A stretch of 64,000 nucleotides of DNA from Croceivirga sp. (GCA_028284285.1 JANQSA010000004.1:20146-84145), one strand, 5' to 3'; positions 26,071 through 35,881 are shown, counted from the stretch's first letter. Notes: a model not told the origin generated them from the letters alone. A program made the numbers and translations.

Positions 26071-28229
26071 TCATTAGCTAAGATATAGGCCCGGTATTCA
26101 TCTCCGGATGCCGTGCCCATTTTGCCTCCTCCGCAGGGAATCACCAAAAACTGCTGTCCGTCAACTTCATAAGTAGCCGGAGTAGCGTATCCTCCGGCAG
26201 GGAGTGTATCTTCCCAAAGGAGTTCTCCTGTTTTCATATGGAAAGCGCGGATCTTTTCATCTTTGGTGGCCGCAATAAAGAGTACACCTCCTGCGGTGAT
26301 CACGGGCCCACCATAATTCTCCGCCCCGGAAATTGGAATATCGGGATCATTCAATTTGTCCTCGTGGCCTAATGGGATTTTCCAGACATATTCTCCGGTG
26401 TTTAAATCAATAGCATTTAACGTGCCCCATGGAGGCGTTACCACGGGAAAGCCCCTGTCGTCCTTGAAACGTCCAAATCCCGCTACCGCATACGGCACTT
26501 TAAGCGAAGTTTCCTCAATGCGGTGGTCCGTTTCTCCTTCCAATCCCGATATATACGTACTAATAGCTCTGATTTCCGAATCTGATAAGTGGGGTATTCC
26601 GGGCATAACCCCTTTCCCCTTCTTAATAATAGCGTTAATGGAATCCGGGCTCAAACGATCTTTTACCGTTTGTAACTCCGGAATCCCGGCCAGCCCTTGC
26701 AACTCACCCCCGTGGCAACGCGCGCAATGGATTTGGGTAAGTGACTGACCTATTGGTATTGTCTTGCCGGCCTCTCCCCCCACTGCTTTCATCCGAACGA
26801 TCCATGCCATTTCATTTGAGTTGACGTACATGATCCCTGTCCCTGGATCCAGCGCTGCCCCTCCCCATTCGGCGCCGCCATCCGCACCAGGATATAACAT
26901 AACACCTGTTGTATCGATGGGGATAAATTGGCCATTTGAGGTAATATTTTGGAATTTTTCCAAAACTGTAGGCGGATTCACATTCTGATCTTTGTCCACA
27001 AAATCATCTACAAAAGCCGCTCTATCCGGGGCGTACAAATCCTCTTCCGTGAGGATTTGCTGGGCAAAAGGTTTAGGTAGTGAAGGAAGAGGTTGCGTGG
27101 GGTAGGCCTGCTCTCCTTTTAAGGTAGATGGGGGATACGCTTTTTCTTCAATAGGGTATAAAGGTTTGCCGGTTATACGGTCAAACACAAAAACATGGCC
27201 GCTTTTAGTAACCTGGGCTACCGCCGGGATAATTTTCCCATCACGTTTTAATTCAAAGAGATTGGGAGGTGCCGGCAAATCCCTGTCCCACAGGTCATGA
27301 CGCACGATTTGAAAATGCCAAAGTCGTTCCCCGGAATCGGCCTTTAGGGCGAGTAAGCAATTGGCAAAAAGATTTTGGCCGTGTCTATCTCCGCCATACC
27401 AATCAAAGGCCGCGGAACCTGTTGGGATGTAGGCAATTCCACGTTCATGATCCACTGCTATACCTGCCCAACTATTAGCGCCTCCCACCGTTTTGTAGGC
27501 ATCTTCAGGCCAGGTAGTATACCCAAACTGTCCCGGTTGGGGAATCGTGTGAAATATCCAGGCAATGTCCCCGGTAAGCACATTGTAGGCCCTAACATGT
27601 CCCGGCGAGGCCCCTGGGCCTTCACCTACCCGCGTGCCCATGATCAATACATCCTTGTAGATAGCCCCCGGAGTATTGGCTACCACAGATAGTTTTTCCG
27701 GATCCCTTCCCAGGCCTTCCCTCAGGTCAATACTGCCCTGATTTCCAAAAGAGGTGATGAGCGTACCTTTTGCTGCCGAGATGGCAAATAATCGGGAACC
27801 TGATGAAAAAAACAGCCTGCTTTCTTCTCCTCCCGAAGCGGGCCAGTAACTTAGTCCTCTGTTAAGCCCTAATCCGGAGTTGTCTTTAACGGGTGGCCTA
27901 AATGTCCAAAGGGGTTTCCCGGTTTTCGCATCCAGGGCAAAAAGTTCCAATGCGGGATTCACACCATATAACAGGTTTCCCACGACCAGGGGGTTGGTTT
28001 GTATTTGGGTTATCCGGCTGGAATCCAGGCCTCCGCTTTTATAACTCCAGGCCAGTCTTAATTGGCTTACATTAGCAGTGTCAATTTGGTTAAGCGAAGA
28101 GTAATGTGTCCTGGCCGGATCCCCTAAGTAATGTTGCCAGTTGGAAAATAGTATGTTTTCATCTATAGCTACATCGCGCTGGCAGGAAAGTAGAAAAACT
28201 CCCGATATGACAAGTACTCTTAAACGCAA
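26067..28229 (-). CDS. PQQ-dependent dehydrogenase with an inserted cytochrome c domain
   Basis: A 720-residue lipoprotein (lipobox LLSC at Cys16). The body is an eight-bladed quinoprotein propeller of the glucose/quinate/shikimate dehydrogenase type: HYLGDPARTHYSSLNQI at the start, repeated W-containing blades, and HDLWDRDLPAPP (about 311-322). At residues ~488-570 a cytochrome c domain interrupts the propeller; its heme motif is CARCH (502-506) with a probable Met ligand further on (GVMPGIPHLSD). Propeller sequence resumes after it. The enzyme should oxidise a sugar or alcohol in the periplasm and pass electrons through its own heme. TTG is the start because a stop codon lies directly upstream and no ATG fits. 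Confidence 0.85.
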   Translation of the reverse strand: MRLRVLVISGVFLLSCQRDVAIDENILFSNWQHYLGDPARTHYSSLNQIDTANVSQLRLAWSYKSGGLDSSRITQIQTNPLVVGNLLYGVNPALELFALDAKTGKPLWTFRPPVKDNSGLGLNRGLSYWPASGGEESRLFFSSGSRLFAISAAKGTLITSFGNQGSIDLREGLGRDPEKLSVVANTPGAIYKDVLIMGTRVGEGPGASPGHVRAYNVLTGDIAWIFHTIPQPGQFGYTTWPEDAYKTVGGANSWAGIAVDHERGIAYIPTGSAAFDWYGGDRHGQNLFANCLLALKADSGERLWHFQIVRHDLWDRDLPAPPNLFELKRDGKIIPAVAQVTKSGHVFVFDRITGKPLYPIEEKAYPPSTLKGEQAYPTQPLPSLPKPFAQQILTEEDLYAPDRAAFVDDFVDKDQNVNPPTVLEKFQNITSNGQFIPIDTTGVMLYPGADGGAEWGGAALDPGTGIMYVNSNEMAWIVRMKAVGGEAGKTIPIGQSLTQIHCARCHGGELQGLAGIPELQTVKDRLSPDSINAIIKKGKGVMPGIPHLSDSEIRAISTYISGLEGETDHRIEETSLKVPYAVAGFGRFKDDRGFPVVTPPWGTLNAIDLNTGEYVWKIPLGHEDKLNDPDIPISGAENYGGPVITAGGVLFIAATKDEKIRAFHMKTGELLWEDTLPAGGYATPATYEVDGQQFLVIPCGGGKMGTASGDEYRAYILAND

Positions 28230-28273
28230 CTACCCGGTTTTGGCTTAAAGATACTTATAAAATGATGCGATTT

Positions 28274-29635
28274 TTAACCAAAAAGATGGGCAACTACTTC
28301 CTCAATCTTTGAAACCAATTGTACGACTACTTTGGAATCTTTATGTCCTATTTTGTTTCCATTTGATACATAAATGGTGGAAAAACCGAGCTTTTCTGCT
28401 TCCGTAATCCGCTGATCCACCCGTTGAACCGGTCGGATCTCTCCTGCCAGGCCTACCTCTGCGGCGAAACACACTCCTTTTTCAATAGGAATATCAAAAT
28501 TACTGGATAGAATGGCGGCTATTACGGCCAAATCAATAGCAGGATCGTCTACGGTTATTCCCCCTGTGATATTTAAAAAAACATCTTTGGCAGCCAGTTT
28601 AAATCCGGCTCGTTTTTCAAGAACCGCCAGTAACATATTTAGACGTTTCAGGTTAAAACCTGTAGCGGAACGTTGGGGAGTACCGTACACCGCGCTACTT
28701 ACCAAGGCCTGGATTTCTATCAACAGGGGACGCATGCCTTCCATGGTAGCCGCGATAGCTGTGCCACTTAAGGAGACCTCGGTATTGGAAATCAATATTT
28801 CGGAAGGATTACGGACCTCGCGCAAGCCGCCCCCGAGCATTTCATAAATTCCCAGTTCTGAGGTACTACCGAAACGGTTTTTCAGGGAACGTAAAATGCG
28901 GTATACATGGTTACGATCCCCTTCAAACTGGAGCACGGTATCTACCATGTGTTCCAATATTTTTGGACCGGCAAGGGTACCATCTTTAGTGATATGGCCG
29001 ACCAAAATAACCGGGGTATGGCTTTCTTTTGCGTATTTGATGAGTTCTGCAGTGCATTCCCGGATTTGAGAGATACTTCCCGCACTGGAATCCATATAAT
29101 CCGAATGTAGCGTTTGAATGGAATCGATAATCACTAAATCCGGCGATAACCTGGCGATGTGCTGAAAAATGTTTTGGGTTTTTGTTTCGGTTAGCACATA
29201 GCAATTCGTAGTGCCCGGATGGATGCGTTCTGCCCTCATTTTTATTTGATGCTGGCTTTCTTCACCTGAGACATAGAGGGTTTTAAAAGGTAGTTTTAAG
29301 GCTATTTGCAGCAGCAGTGTACTTTTGCCTATTCCGGGTTCTCCGCCAAGCAGCGTTAACGAACCAGCTACCAAACCACCGCCAAGAACACGATTGAATT
29401 CGGTATTTTCAGTGTCCCATCTAATTTCATTGCCCCGATCAATTTCAGAGATAAGAAGAGGGCTTGATGCTTTGTGAACGGCGCCGGTGGAGGCCCGCCA
29501 GGTGGACTTTTCTTCTTTTTGGATTACCTCTTCAACAACGGTATTCCATTGTTTACAAGAAGTACATTGCCCTACCCATTTTGCGTATTGTGCGCCACAG
29601 TTTTGACAAAAGTAGGCGGTCTTTGTCTTTGCCAT
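28274..29635 (-). CDS. radA: DNA repair protein RadA
   Basis: A 453-residue protein for branch migration in recombination. The order of features is diagnostic: N-terminal C4 zinc finger (CQNCG...CTSCKQW, residues ~9-30), Walker A GGEPGIGKSTLL (about 97-108), the RadA-specific KNRFG motif (about 258), and a C-terminal Lon protease-like domain. It acts on DNA in the cytoplasm together with RecA. The gene follows the inactive-looking esterase gene by 21 bp but has its own promoter inside that gene's 3' end, and the -7 element ends 4 nt before the ATG. The PQQ dehydrogenase gene follows 44 bp downstream. Confidence 0.97.
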   Translation of the reverse strand: MAKTKTAYFCQNCGAQYAKWVGQCTSCKQWNTVVEEVIQKEEKSTWRASTGAVHKASSPLLISEIDRGNEIRWDTENTEFNRVLGGGLVAGSLTLLGGEPGIGKSTLLLQIALKLPFKTLYVSGEESQHQIKMRAERIHPGTTNCYVLTETKTQNIFQHIARLSPDLVIIDSIQTLHSDYMDSSAGSISQIRECTAELIKYAKESHTPVILVGHITKDGTLAGPKILEHMVDTVLQFEGDRNHVYRILRSLKNRFGSTSELGIYEMLGGGLREVRNPSEILISNTEVSLSGTAIAATMEGMRPLLIEIQALVSSAVYGTPQRSATGFNLKRLNMLLAVLEKRAGFKLAAKDVFLNITGGITVDDPAIDLAVIAAILSSNFDIPIEKGVCFAAEVGLAGEIRPVQRVDQRITEAEKLGFSTIYVSNGNKIGHKDSKVVVQLVSKIEEVVAHLFG

Positions 29636-29639
29636 CCCA

Positions 29640-29667
29640 CGAAGATAGCTAAAGAATCAATATCCAA
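29640..29667 (-). promoter_or_regulatory. radA promoter TTG-N17-TATCTTCG, 4 nt before ATG
   Basis: On the minus strand TTG (29667-29665) is followed after 17 nt by TATCTTCG (29647-29640), then 4 nt and the radA ATG. Both elements and the spacing fit the Bacteroidota consensus, so the transcript is probably leaderless. It overlaps the end of the upstream gene. Confidence 0.65.
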
Positions 29668-30802
29668 AATCGGCTTTGATAGCATCAATTTTCTCCAAGG
29701 CCATATCCTTGGTAAGAAAATCGATCTCTTCCATCATAAAGGATTTTTCAAAGGCCTTCATCGCTTTTTTTGGCTCACCCAGTAGTTCCAGATATTCTCC
29801 TTCAAAATAAAAGCCCAGCATGGTTTCCGAAAATTGCTTCTTGCAAAGCTCGGAGAGGGATTTTAGGGACTCATAATCATCTTTCTTGATGCTTCCGGCG
29901 TATATGGCCATAATATCATTCAGCTCAACTGCTTTCTCATAGCCCAAAAGCGCTTCAATTCTACCATATTTGTTTTCCAAGTAATTAAAGACAGGCTCAT
30001 TGGAGGTCAATATTTCTTGCTTGTATTCCTTTGGAGTTATCGGTCGGAACAGGTGAAAAACGTTGTCGAATGCTTTTGTTAATCCATAGGAGGCAATGGA
30101 AAGGTGGTCCGCTTTCTCGTACTCGTCAAAAAAGTAGTGAAGGTTGTCCCGGCTAATAGAGGCAATGGCATTATTCATTTGCAAGATCCTGTTCCGGTCT
30201 TCGGATTTTTCCTTCTCCACAATCAAATTATAAAAGAGTTCTCCGTTTAGATCCAGCAATCGCGAGGGGATACGACTTTCCATCTCAGTAGCCAGTACCG
30301 GGGAAATGATCACATACGAATTGAATAAAGATCTATCCTTAAACAAAAAATAATTGCCAAAATTGGCGGTGATATCGTAGCCGACAAACATCTTAAAGGG
30401 CGCTGTGTTATAACTTGTCTCCAGGTAGGGAAGAAGTTCTGTGCCTAGAAACTCATAAAACAGTTTTCCTTTCTCAGTGGGAAGCCCTGTGCTTTGTTCA
30501 AAATCGCAATCCTCCCAACGCAGGTCATTTTCCTCCTGGTGAACACCTACAACTATTGCTTCAGGCATTCTGTGATATTTGCTGTTGAATTTGGTGTGAG
30601 AAACTACCAGATCAAACAGGTAATCGGCATCTAACACAAGAATAAGGGGATATTTTTTTTCTTCGGAATATCCCTCCGGAAAATAGTAGGAAACATCCCG
30701 TCTTTCCTGAAGTTTAAAAGATTCAAAAATCTCTTTTTTCACTTGGCCATTCAGCCCAAAGCCGAGCATCCCGATGAGGGAAAGCAAAAGTAGTCGTTTC
30801 AT
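29657..30802 (-). CDS. Esterase-like alpha/beta hydrolase lacking the nucleophilic serine
   Basis: A 381-residue protein with a signal peptide (MKRLLLLSLIGMLGFGLNGQ). Residues ~25-260 resemble the IroE/esterase D-type hydrolases (YPLILVLDADYLFD, AIVVGVHQEEND). The nucleophile elbow, normally G-x-S-x-x-G, reads GYDITANFG (141-149), so Asp143 stands where Ser should be. The C-terminal ~90 residues form TPR-like helices (GFYFEGEYLELLGEPKKAMKAFEKSF). It is therefore probably a non-catalytic or altered periplasmic protein. It is the last gene in the panC-panD-flippase run, 24 bp after the membrane protein. Function unknown. Confidence 0.7.
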   Translation of the reverse strand: MKRLLLLSLIGMLGFGLNGQVKKEIFESFKLQERRDVSYYFPEGYSEEKKYPLILVLDADYLFDLVVSHTKFNSKYHRMPEAIVVGVHQEENDLRWEDCDFEQSTGLPTEKGKLFYEFLGTELLPYLETSYNTAPFKMFVGYDITANFGNYFLFKDRSLFNSYVIISPVLATEMESRIPSRLLDLNGELFYNLIVEKEKSEDRNRILQMNNAIASISRDNLHYFFDEYEKADHLSIASYGLTKAFDNVFHLFRPITPKEYKQEILTSNEPVFNYLENKYGRIEALLGYEKAVELNDIMAIYAGSIKKDDYESLKSLSELCKKQFSETMLGFYFEGEYLELLGEPKKAMKAFEKSFMMEEIDFLTKDMALEKIDAIKADFGY

Positions 30803-30826
30803 GAGGTAAGTATTGGATTGCCAGAG

Positions 30827-31792
30827 TTATCGGTTTCTGTTCAATAACGGCAAGAGCAGAAAAGATATTGCCCCTAGGACTATAACCATAAGGGTTTGGG
30901 AGATCCACATGATCCAACCAAAGGCATCTCCCGAATTAGAAGAAATTCCATAAAGTGTTAAGGCTGCACTGACAAAAATGGGATACCCCCCAAGCCCTCC
31001 CGGAAAAACCATCATCGCAAAAGCACCTGCGACAAAGGCCACTAACAGTTGTGGCAGTCCCATTTGTTGCGTCTCTACAACAGCAAATTTTATGGCCCAA
31101 AACATTCCTACATAGCATGCCCAGATAAACAGGGTATGGAAAATAAAGGGGAGTCGTTTTTTCATTTTTAGGATACTACCCACACCTTGCAACATACCAT
31201 CCAGGAATAATCTAAGCTTAAACAGAATTCCGGATTTGGCTTTTCGCATAAGACGCAACAGAATGATAAGTCCTAAAACACCCAGGGTCAATGCCAAAAT
31301 ACTGTAAGCAAGGTTCAAACCGTATTCTTCTAAATACCCAAGGATGAAATTGGTTTGTAGGATTAAAGCAACAATGATAATCAGCAATAGCATGATGAGG
31401 TCAATAACCCTTTCGGTAACTATGGTTCCAAATCCTTTCTCAAAGGGGACGTTCTCGTAGGAGGCCAGAGCCGTAGCTCTTAGAAATTCACCGGACCGGG
31501 GGACTCCCAAATTGGCGAGATACGCCACCATGACTATAAAAAAACTATTGCTGAGTTTTGGGGAGTAACCCAAGGGGTTTAGCAAATAGTTCCAGCGAAT
31601 GGCGCGGGAAAGATGGCTTAAAATTCCAATACATATGGATAAAAACACCCAAAAAGGATTGGCATTGGAAATATATGTAATAATGGCTGCTCTATCTGCA
31701 GAAGAGGTTTTATTGTAGATAAATAGTATAAGGAGTATCCCCAATACCAGGGGGACTGCAATTCTGAGAATTTTTTTTAGCGGTATGGACAA
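30827..31792 (-). CDS. Flippase-like membrane protein, YbhN/UPF0104 (LPG synthase TM) family
   Basis: A 321-residue integral membrane protein with about eight hydrophobic helices. The motif SHLSRAIRWNYLLNPLGYSP (about residues 60-79) and GVPRSGEFLRATALASYENVPFEKGFGTIVTERVID (about 96-131) are hallmarks of the lysylphosphatidylglycerol synthase transmembrane region family (YbhN, AglD). Members move or modify lipids or lipid-linked sugars; the soluble synthase domain is missing here. It starts one base before the panD stop region ends, a tight operon arrangement (panC, panD, this gene, esterase-like gene), although no functional link to pantothenate is known to me. Confidence 0.82.
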   Translation of the reverse strand: MSIPLKKILRIAVPLVLGILLILFIYNKTSSADRAAIITYISNANPFWVFLSICIGILSHLSRAIRWNYLLNPLGYSPKLSNSFFIVMVAYLANLGVPRSGEFLRATALASYENVPFEKGFGTIVTERVIDLIMLLLIIIVALILQTNFILGYLEEYGLNLAYSILALTLGVLGLIILLRLMRKAKSGILFKLRLFLDGMLQGVGSILKMKKRLPFIFHTLFIWACYVGMFWAIKFAVVETQQMGLPQLLVAFVAGAFAMMVFPGGLGGYPIFVSAALTLYGISSNSGDAFGWIMWISQTLMVIVLGAISFLLLPLLNRNR

Positions 31793-31793
31793 A

Positions 31794-32144
31794 CTATTTC
31801 AATAGGTTGGTGGCTTCATCAGGAAAAATCAAGGCGGGGTTAAACGTTTTGGCTTCCTCGATATCCATCCAGGCATAGGTAATTAAGATCAAAACATCAC
31901 CCACCGCTACTTTCCTTGCAGCAGCACCATTTAAGGTAAGTTCTCCGGATCCTCTCGGTCCCGGGATAGCATAGGTCTCCAGGCGCTCACCATTATTATT
32001 GTTTACTATCTGGACCTTTTCCCCACGAATAATATTTGCGGCATCCATAATATCTTCATCAATGGTAATACTACCAATGTAGTTCAGATCCGCACCTGTA
32101 ACCTTAACACGATGCACTTTTGATTTTACAACTTCTACTTGCAT
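31794..32144 (-). CDS. panD: Aspartate 1-decarboxylase
   Basis: A 116-residue pyruvoyl enzyme that makes beta-alanine from aspartate for pantothenate and coenzyme A. The start is set at [12 protein letters not shown] (32142-32144): this puts the self-cleavage pair Gly24-Ser25 (YIGSITID) at the standard position. The frame could start six codons earlier and overlap panC, but that would shift the site. Other family marks are the substrate-binding Lys9 and [12 protein letters not shown] (about 72-83). It follows panC by 14 bp in one operon, so beta-alanine supply and its ligation to pantoate are made together. Confidence 0.95.
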   Translation of the reverse strand: MQVEVVKSKVHRVKVTGADLNYIGSITIDEDIMDAANIIRGEKVQIVNNNNGERLETYAIPGPRGSGELTLNGAAARKVAVGDVLILITYAWMDIEEAKTFNPALIFPDEATNLLK

Positions 32145-32158
32145 TGAGGCAAAATTAT

Positions 32159-33007
32159 TCAATTAAGAGCGATATTATCAATTAAGCGAACACCATCCGC
32201 ATAAACGGCAATAAATGCCCTGTATTTGATATTTTTTTGTTTTTCTTTTAGTGGGGTCAAGGTTTCTTCATCTGCTATTTCAAAATACTCCAGTTCAAAT
32301 GTTGAGTTGCGTTTAAATGAGGAAATCGCCCATTCCTTTATATCGTTTGCATTTTCCGTGCCAAATTTATCTTTGGCAGTCTGTAAGGTACTGAAAATCA
32401 AACCTGCTTCAGCTCTGGTCGATTTTGACAGCCTTTCATTACGTGAACTTCTTGCCAGGCCATTGGACTCTCTGTCAATTGGGCAGGCAATGATGGTTAT
32501 GGGAAGCGCTTGCTGTTGTACTAACTTCCTGACAATTTGTAACTGCTGAAAATCCTTCTCTCCAAAATACGCTTTGTTGGGGGCTACCGTTTTAAAAAGT
32601 AATTCTACAATAGTGGCAACACCATTAAAATGATCTTTCCGGAAGGTGCCTTCCATCACTTTATCCAAGCCATCAAAATAATAGCTGAGTGAAGTGATGT
32701 TACCGTTGTATATCTCGGATTTTGAAGGGGTAAAAACAAGGAGGTTCCCTGAAAGACTTTCAAGAAGCTGTACGTCCCTTTCCAGGGTTTTCGGATAGTT
32801 TTCCAGATCTTCCGGATTGTCAAATTGGGTAGGATTTACAAATATGCTAACCACGGTGACCGCATTTTCTTCCAGTGCGCTCCTCACCAAGGACAGGTGT
32901 CCCTGATGCAAAGCGCCCATTGTGGGGACAAGTCCGATAGCTTTTTTATCCCTCCTGTACGAGTGTATCGCGTCCTGTAGTTGTTTCTTGTAACGTATTA
33001 CCTCCAT
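32159..33007 (-). CDS. panC: Pantothenate synthetase (pantoate--beta-alanine ligase)
   Basis: A 282-residue ATP-dependent ligase, cytoplasmic, final step of pantothenate synthesis. The sequence shows [14 protein letters not shown] with the HxGH nucleotide-binding motif (about residues 28-41), [19 protein letters not shown], and the KMSKS-like region SSRNERLS (about 185-192). It also has [10 protein letters not shown], typical of the family. The length is normal. It is the first gene of a minus-strand operon (panC-panD-flippase-like-esterase-like) and is divergent from the starch-synthase-like gene with 102 bp between starts. A -7 element lies about 20 nt before its ATG. Confidence 0.97.
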   Translation of the reverse strand: MEVIRYKKQLQDAIHSYRRDKKAIGLVPTMGALHQGHLSLVRSALEENAVTVVSIFVNPTQFDNPEDLENYPKTLERDVQLLESLSGNLLVFTPSKSEIYNGNITSLSYYFDGLDKVMEGTFRKDHFNGVATIVELLFKTVAPNKAYFGEKDFQQLQIVRKLVQQQALPITIIACPIDRESNGLARSSRNERLSKSTRAEAGLIFSTLQTAKDKFGTENANDIKEWAISSFKRNSTFELEYFEIADEETLTPLKEKQKNIKYRAFIAVYADGVRLIDNIALN

Positions 33008-33026
33008 GGCGTACCCAAAAAGCGTG

Positions 33027-33034
33027 CAAAAATA
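33027..33034 (-). promoter_or_regulatory. -7 element TATTTTTG for panC
   Basis: Exact TAnnTTTG match on the minus strand, 19 nt before the panC ATG at 33007; the leader would be about 15 nt. Confidence 0.5.
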
Positions 33035-33065
33035 CTATAAATACTGGTATTCTACATAATTTTTG

Positions 33066-33073
33066 TACTTTTG
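33066..33073 (+). promoter_or_regulatory. -7 element TACTTTTG for the starch-synthase-like gene
   Basis: Exact TAnnTTTG match 36 nt before the ATG at 33110. It is about 30 bp from the panC element, so the divergent promoters do not overlap. Confidence 0.5.
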
Positions 33074-33109
33074 CAGCTACGTTTTGCCAGATGATCAAAA
33101 ATTGTGTGT

Positions 33110-33919
33110 ATGAATGGTAAAAAGATATTGTTTGTATCTTCTGAATTAGTGCCTTACCTCCCTGAGAACCAAGTTTCCTTAATGTCTTATGAAGCGCCAA
33201 GAATGGTAAACAGTGCCGGTGGGCAAATCCGAATATTTATGCCCAGATATGGCAATATTAACGAGAGAAGGCACCAACTCCATGAAGTAATTCGACTTTC
33301 CGGAATGAATTTAGTCATTAACGATATGGATATGCCATTAATCATTAAGGTGGCATCCATTCCACGGGAGCGGATACAGGTATATTTTATAGACAACGAC
33401 GAGTATTTTAAGCGAAAGGCAACGTTTGCAGATAAGGATGGAAAGCTTTTTCCGGATAATGATGAAAGGGCCATCTTTTTCGCCAAAGGGGTAGTGGAAA
33501 CGGTTAAAAAGCTGAATTGGTCCCCGGATATTATTCATGTACACGGTTGGATGGCTTCCTTATTGCCGCTATATCTTAGAGAGTACTATGCTGACGAACC
33601 TATTTTTGCCGACAGCAAAATCGTTACCTCACTTTATGATCGCGGCTTTGAAGGAGAACTAAATACAACCCTTATGGGTAAAATTGCTTTTGATGGTATT
33701 GAAAGTGGGAAGATAGCAGTACTTGAGCATCCCAACTATAATAATTTGTTAAAGGTGGCAGTTGATTATTCGGATGCGGTTATTTTAGCCTCTGAGGAAG
33801 TGCCGGATGAGTTGGTAACATATACCAAGGACCAAGAAAAGCCTTTACTTCCTTATGTCTTATTCCAGGAAACGGATGAGGCCTACGCTAATTTCTACAA
33901 AACAGAGGTGTTAAGTTAA
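33110..33919 (+). CDS. Starch/glycogen synthase catalytic-domain-like protein, N-terminal half only
   Basis: A 269-residue protein related to the N-terminal (GT5) half of glycogen synthase: KILFVSSELVPYLPENQVS at the start and IIHVHGWMASLLPLYLREYY (about residues 145-164) are the recognisable motifs. A complete GT-B glycogen synthase needs about 480 residues, and the C-terminal domain that binds ADP-glucose is missing. The usual K-x-G-G-L near the N-terminus is also replaced. It is therefore unlikely to make glycogen on its own. In my recollection this short form is conserved beside panC across Flavobacteriia. Start at ATG 33110, rather than TTG 33104. The DUF4270 gene follows after 10 bp. 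Confidence 0.8.
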   Translation: MNGKKILFVSSELVPYLPENQVSLMSYEAPRMVNSAGGQIRIFMPRYGNINERRHQLHEVIRLSGMNLVINDMDMPLIIKVASIPRERIQVYFIDNDEYFKRKATFADKDGKLFPDNDERAIFFAKGVVETVKKLNWSPDIIHVHGWMASLLPLYLREYYADEPIFADSKIVTSLYDRGFEGELNTTLMGKIAFDGIESGKIAVLEHPNYNNLLKVAVDYSDAVILASEEVPDELVTYTKDQEKPLLPYVLFQETDEAYANFYKTEVLS

Positions 33920-33929
33920 TCCAGGTTGA

Positions 33930-35825
33930 ATGGGGTTAAATAGCAAATGGATTTCAGCGCTGGCTGGAACTTTTTTTTTAGGAGTCTTTTTAATTTCATG
34001 TGAAGAGGAATTGGATACCCTTGGGGAAGGGGTGGTTTCCGGAGAACCTTTTAGCACTGGAACTGCGGAATTTGATGTATTTGCCACTAACAAAAGGACA
34101 GTTGCCGTTCAGACGAATAGGTTGCCTATTTATCAAGTAGGAGTCTATTCTGATCCTGTATTCGGAAGAAGGGAAGCCATTATTACCTCGCAACTTACCC
34201 TTCCACAAGGTAACCCAACTTTTGGAAATTCCACGCAGTCCGTGGAAGATAATGCGGATTCTGATAGCAGTGATAACACCATAAATGAAAATGAAACAGT
34301 AAAGGAGGTATTTCTTTACCTTCCCTATCAATTGGTTCCCAATACCAATAGAGACCGAGATGGGGATGGGGTGCAGGACGAACTGGAGTCGCCCGAAGAC
34401 CGGGATAACCCGAATAGCGATCAGGATAATGACGGGTTGACAGATCTGGAAGAGCGCGCACGGGGAACCAATCCGTTTGATCCGGATACCGATGATGATG
34501 GTATTGGTGATGCAGAGGATGAGGCCACCGCTGTAAATTTATTTCCAATCACTTTTGCGCTGGACAGTATCTTTTCAAGACGATTTGCAGATTTTAACAG
34601 TAAGGATCAATTTATTGGGGAAACGTTTACTTTAAAAGTCGAGCGCTCCGGGTTCTTTCTACGTGATTTGGATCCCAACACAAACTTTGAAGAGCTTCAG
34701 GAGTATTTCTCTAATACAGACATCCCTAGCTTCGTAGAAGGTGAACCTTTGTTTGAAGGGGAAGTGACTATAGATAATACGGAGATAGTCACTTTTAATG
34801 AAGACGATCCCGATACCGAACTAAATGAGGCACTCACCATAGCAATGCGACAGAATCCGGGCGTCAGGGTACCCCTGGAGCCTACTTTCTTTCAGGAAAA
34901 CATATTAGACAAAGAGGGGAGTATTGAACTGTTGAATCAATCTAATTTCAGCAATTTTATTCGGGGACTTCACATTACGTTAACTCCGAGTAATGAGGAT
35001 CTGATGATCTTATTTAATCTCGCCCAGGCCAATATCACCATAGTATATGAATTTGATGATTTTGTAGCCGATAACACGGAAAACGGATCGGGGGGAACCA
35101 TAGAGCAGGTAGAAAGGCAATATACTTTGAACTTTCTACAAAGTTCTAATAATGTTGTTACGGGGGGTAATGCAGTAAACACTTTTATTGATGCTCCTTT
35201 TGATTCCAATATTTTAACGGCACTGGATTCAGGAGAAAACGCTGAGCGGATCTATTTGAAAGGAGGTCCCGGAGCTTTTGCTGAAATAAGCTTGTTTGGA
35301 GCTGACGGAGGGGAGGAGGTGATTAATCAAATCAGAGAAAACAACTGGATTATTAATGAGGCCAATCTGGTTTTTCACGTAGATCAGGATGAACTGGAAA
35401 ATCGGGGAGGCACCATTGAACCGCCAAGACTCTATCTCTACAATGCAGAAAACAATAACCCATTGTACAATCCAGCAACTGAAATAGCCACTTCTCCATC
35501 TTCACTGGGACAATTTTTGAACTATGATGGTATTCTACAACGCGATGAAAATGGTAACGGAACCCAATATACTATCCGGATAACCGACTATCTTAACAAT
35601 ATTATCGTTAGGGATTCTGCCAATGCCAGATTAGCCTTATCCCTGACTTCTGACATTACTATTCCAACTACTCAGGAGGCGGAAGGGGACATGGCTTCGA
35701 GAGTTGATTTACCGGTAATGAACGCCATCAATCCGCTGGGCACAGTCTTGTTTGGTCCAAACCCTCCTGCCGGAGCGGAAGACAAAAAGCTTAAGCTTGA
35801 AATCTTTTTTACCGATACCAATTAG
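33930..35825 (+). CDS. DUF4270 lipoprotein with calcium-binding repeat insert
   Basis: A 631-residue lipoprotein: signal, then FLISC as lipobox (Cys24). The first region ([12 protein letters not shown]... [20 protein letters not shown]) is the DUF4270 N-terminus. Residues ~130-195 hold thrombospondin type 3-like calcium repeats ([36 protein letters not shown]), an acidic insert between strands. The remainder is strand-rich to the C-terminus. DUF4270 proteins are outer-membrane lipoproteins of Bacteroidota with no set function. The gene follows the starch-synthase-like gene by 10 bp and precedes glmS, a gene order I associate with this family. Confidence 0.85.
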   Translation: MGLNSKWISALAGTFFLGVFLISCEEELDTLGEGVVSGEPFSTGTAEFDVFATNKRTVAVQTNRLPIYQVGVYSDPVFGRREAIITSQLTLPQGNPTFGNSTQSVEDNADSDSSDNTINENETVKEVFLYLPYQLVPNTNRDRDGDGVQDELESPEDRDNPNSDQDNDGLTDLEERARGTNPFDPDTDDDGIGDAEDEATAVNLFPITFALDSIFSRRFADFNSKDQFIGETFTLKVERSGFFLRDLDPNTNFEELQEYFSNTDIPSFVEGEPLFEGEVTIDNTEIVTFNEDDPDTELNEALTIAMRQNPGVRVPLEPTFFQENILDKEGSIELLNQSNFSNFIRGLHITLTPSNEDLMILFNLAQANITIVYEFDDFVADNTENGSGGTIEQVERQYTLNFLQSSNNVVTGGNAVNTFIDAPFDSNILTALDSGENAERIYLKGGPGAFAEISLFGADGGEEVINQIRENNWIINEANLVFHVDQDELENRGGTIEPPRLYLYNAENNNPLYNPATEIATSPSSLGQFLNYDGILQRDENGNGTQYTIRITDYLNNIIVRDSANARLALSLTSDITIPTTQEAEGDMASRVDLPVMNAINPLGTVLFGPNPPAGAEDKKLKLEIFFTDTN

Positions 35826-35881
35826 GAGTTGCATGAGCATACAACTTAAAGTTTTTTTACGTTAATGATCTAGAATTTAGG

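Noticed and set aside
33110..33919. A functional glycogen synthase
   Set aside because: The C-terminal nucleotide-sugar-binding domain is absent, so the name glgA would be misleading.
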